Shown one piece after another: positions 63,783 through 64,000 of a stretch of 64,000 bases of DNA (its first letter is position 1; every line of letters starts with the position of its first letter). Location: NCBI RefSeq assembly GCF_900142015.1, contig NZ_FQZN01000001.1, forward strand, positions 124,001 to 188,000. The letters run 5' to 3'. A program made the translations under genes and the position numbers. The notes beneath the pieces are model-generated. The model was not told the origin of the DNA. It worked only from the letters and a program-made list of their open reading frames with translations, and ran no database searches. Source of the DNA: Bacteroides stercorirosoris. GTDB lineage: Bacteria > Bacteroidota > Bacteroidia > Bacteroidales > Bacteroidaceae.

Positions 63783-64000
63783 ATGAAAATAAAGGAATGT
63801 TTTTGGTGGGTATTTGCTATAATTGGAGTATGCTTTCTGAGCATAAGATGTAGTAATATTGAACAGGATTATTGCTGTTATGTGAATCCTTTTATTGGCA
63901 ATGCCGATAATGGCCATACATTTCCGGGAGCTTGTGTACCATTCGGAATGATACAAGTAAGCCCGGAAAGTGGAAATGGTTCGTGGAGATATTGCTCCGG
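63783..64000 (+). CDS. Second GH92 glycosidase, N-terminal part (runs off window)
   Basis: The open frame from the ATG at 63783 encodes a signal region with a lipobox-like LSIRC and the GH92 N-terminal motif YVNPFIGNADNGHTFPGA followed by CVPFGMIQVSPESGNGSW. It lies 5 bases after the previous GH92 stop and extends past the window. Two GH92 enzymes in one PUL suggest hydrolysis of two different mannosidic linkages. Confidence 0.9.
   Translation, partial: MKIKECFWWVFAIIGVCFLSIRCSNIEQDYCCYVNPFIGNADNGHTFPGACVPFGMIQVSPESGNGSWRYCS

Overview
This window reads as chromosomal DNA of a gut-type Bacteroides. The evidence is SusC/SusD pairs, a hybrid two-component regulator, an ECF sigma/FecR anti-sigma pair, several GH92 mannosidases, NVEALA and six-bladed-propeller lipoproteins, and promoters of the Bacteroides form (TTTG, about 20 bases, TAnnTTTG). 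The species cannot be fixed from the sequence alone.

Layout. 1-1465 (+): the end of a GH92 glycosidase and a small secreted protein. 1549-9682 (-): an envelope/peptide locus encoding an O-antigen-ligase-like membrane protein with TPRs, an NVEALA peptide, a propeller lipoprotein, a CxxC thiol protein, a broken propeller copy, signal peptidase I, a transglutaminase-like lipoprotein and a LuxR-type HTH protein. 10099-10713 (+): an HU-like protein. 10714-25527 (-): a glycan-degrading operon (histidine phosphatase, GH28-like, GH92, HGSNAT-like acyltransferase, GH89), its probable HTCS regulator and an ADP-forming acyl-CoA synthetase. 26041-31921 (+): the type IX secretion module porP-gldK-gldL-gldM-gldN, then an OmpA/PorT-type barrel gene. 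32965-36022 (+): a RavA/ViaA-like AAA-VWA pair. 36047-38400: a HAD phosphatase (-) and a MACPF lipoprotein (+), separated by a repeat-rich gap. 38542-51021: metG, then a surface-glycan locus with a Wzx flippase, glycosyltransferases on both strands and a minus-strand operon that looks like a Kdn/nonulosonate pathway (synthase, phosphatase, cytidylyltransferase, transferase). 51220-54574: sirtuin, two FKBP prolyl isomerases, Lrp/AsnC regulator, DUF4491 protein. 54672-54745: tRNA(CAT). 54946-64000 (+): an ECF sigma, FecR anti-sigma, SusC (with STN domain), SusD, GH92, GH92 polysaccharide utilisation locus.

The intergenic DNA is the most unusual part. Three gaps carry tandem arrays with exactly a 22-bp period whose units contain a short dyad in register (9936, 37039, 51066). 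The core sequence differs in each array but the architecture is the same. Three other gaps carry long CACCACAGA-type hairpins (25890, 32735, 43152), one of which supplies the last codons of a glycosyltransferase. Two inverted copies of a hairpin element flank the array upstream of the MACPF gene. A 294-bp MITE-like palindrome sits between divergent glycosyltransferase genes. The most interesting gene-level observations are the MACPF lipoprotein, the NVEALA locus, the pairing of an HGSNAT-like acetyltransferase with GH89, and the candidate Kdn glycosylation locus.
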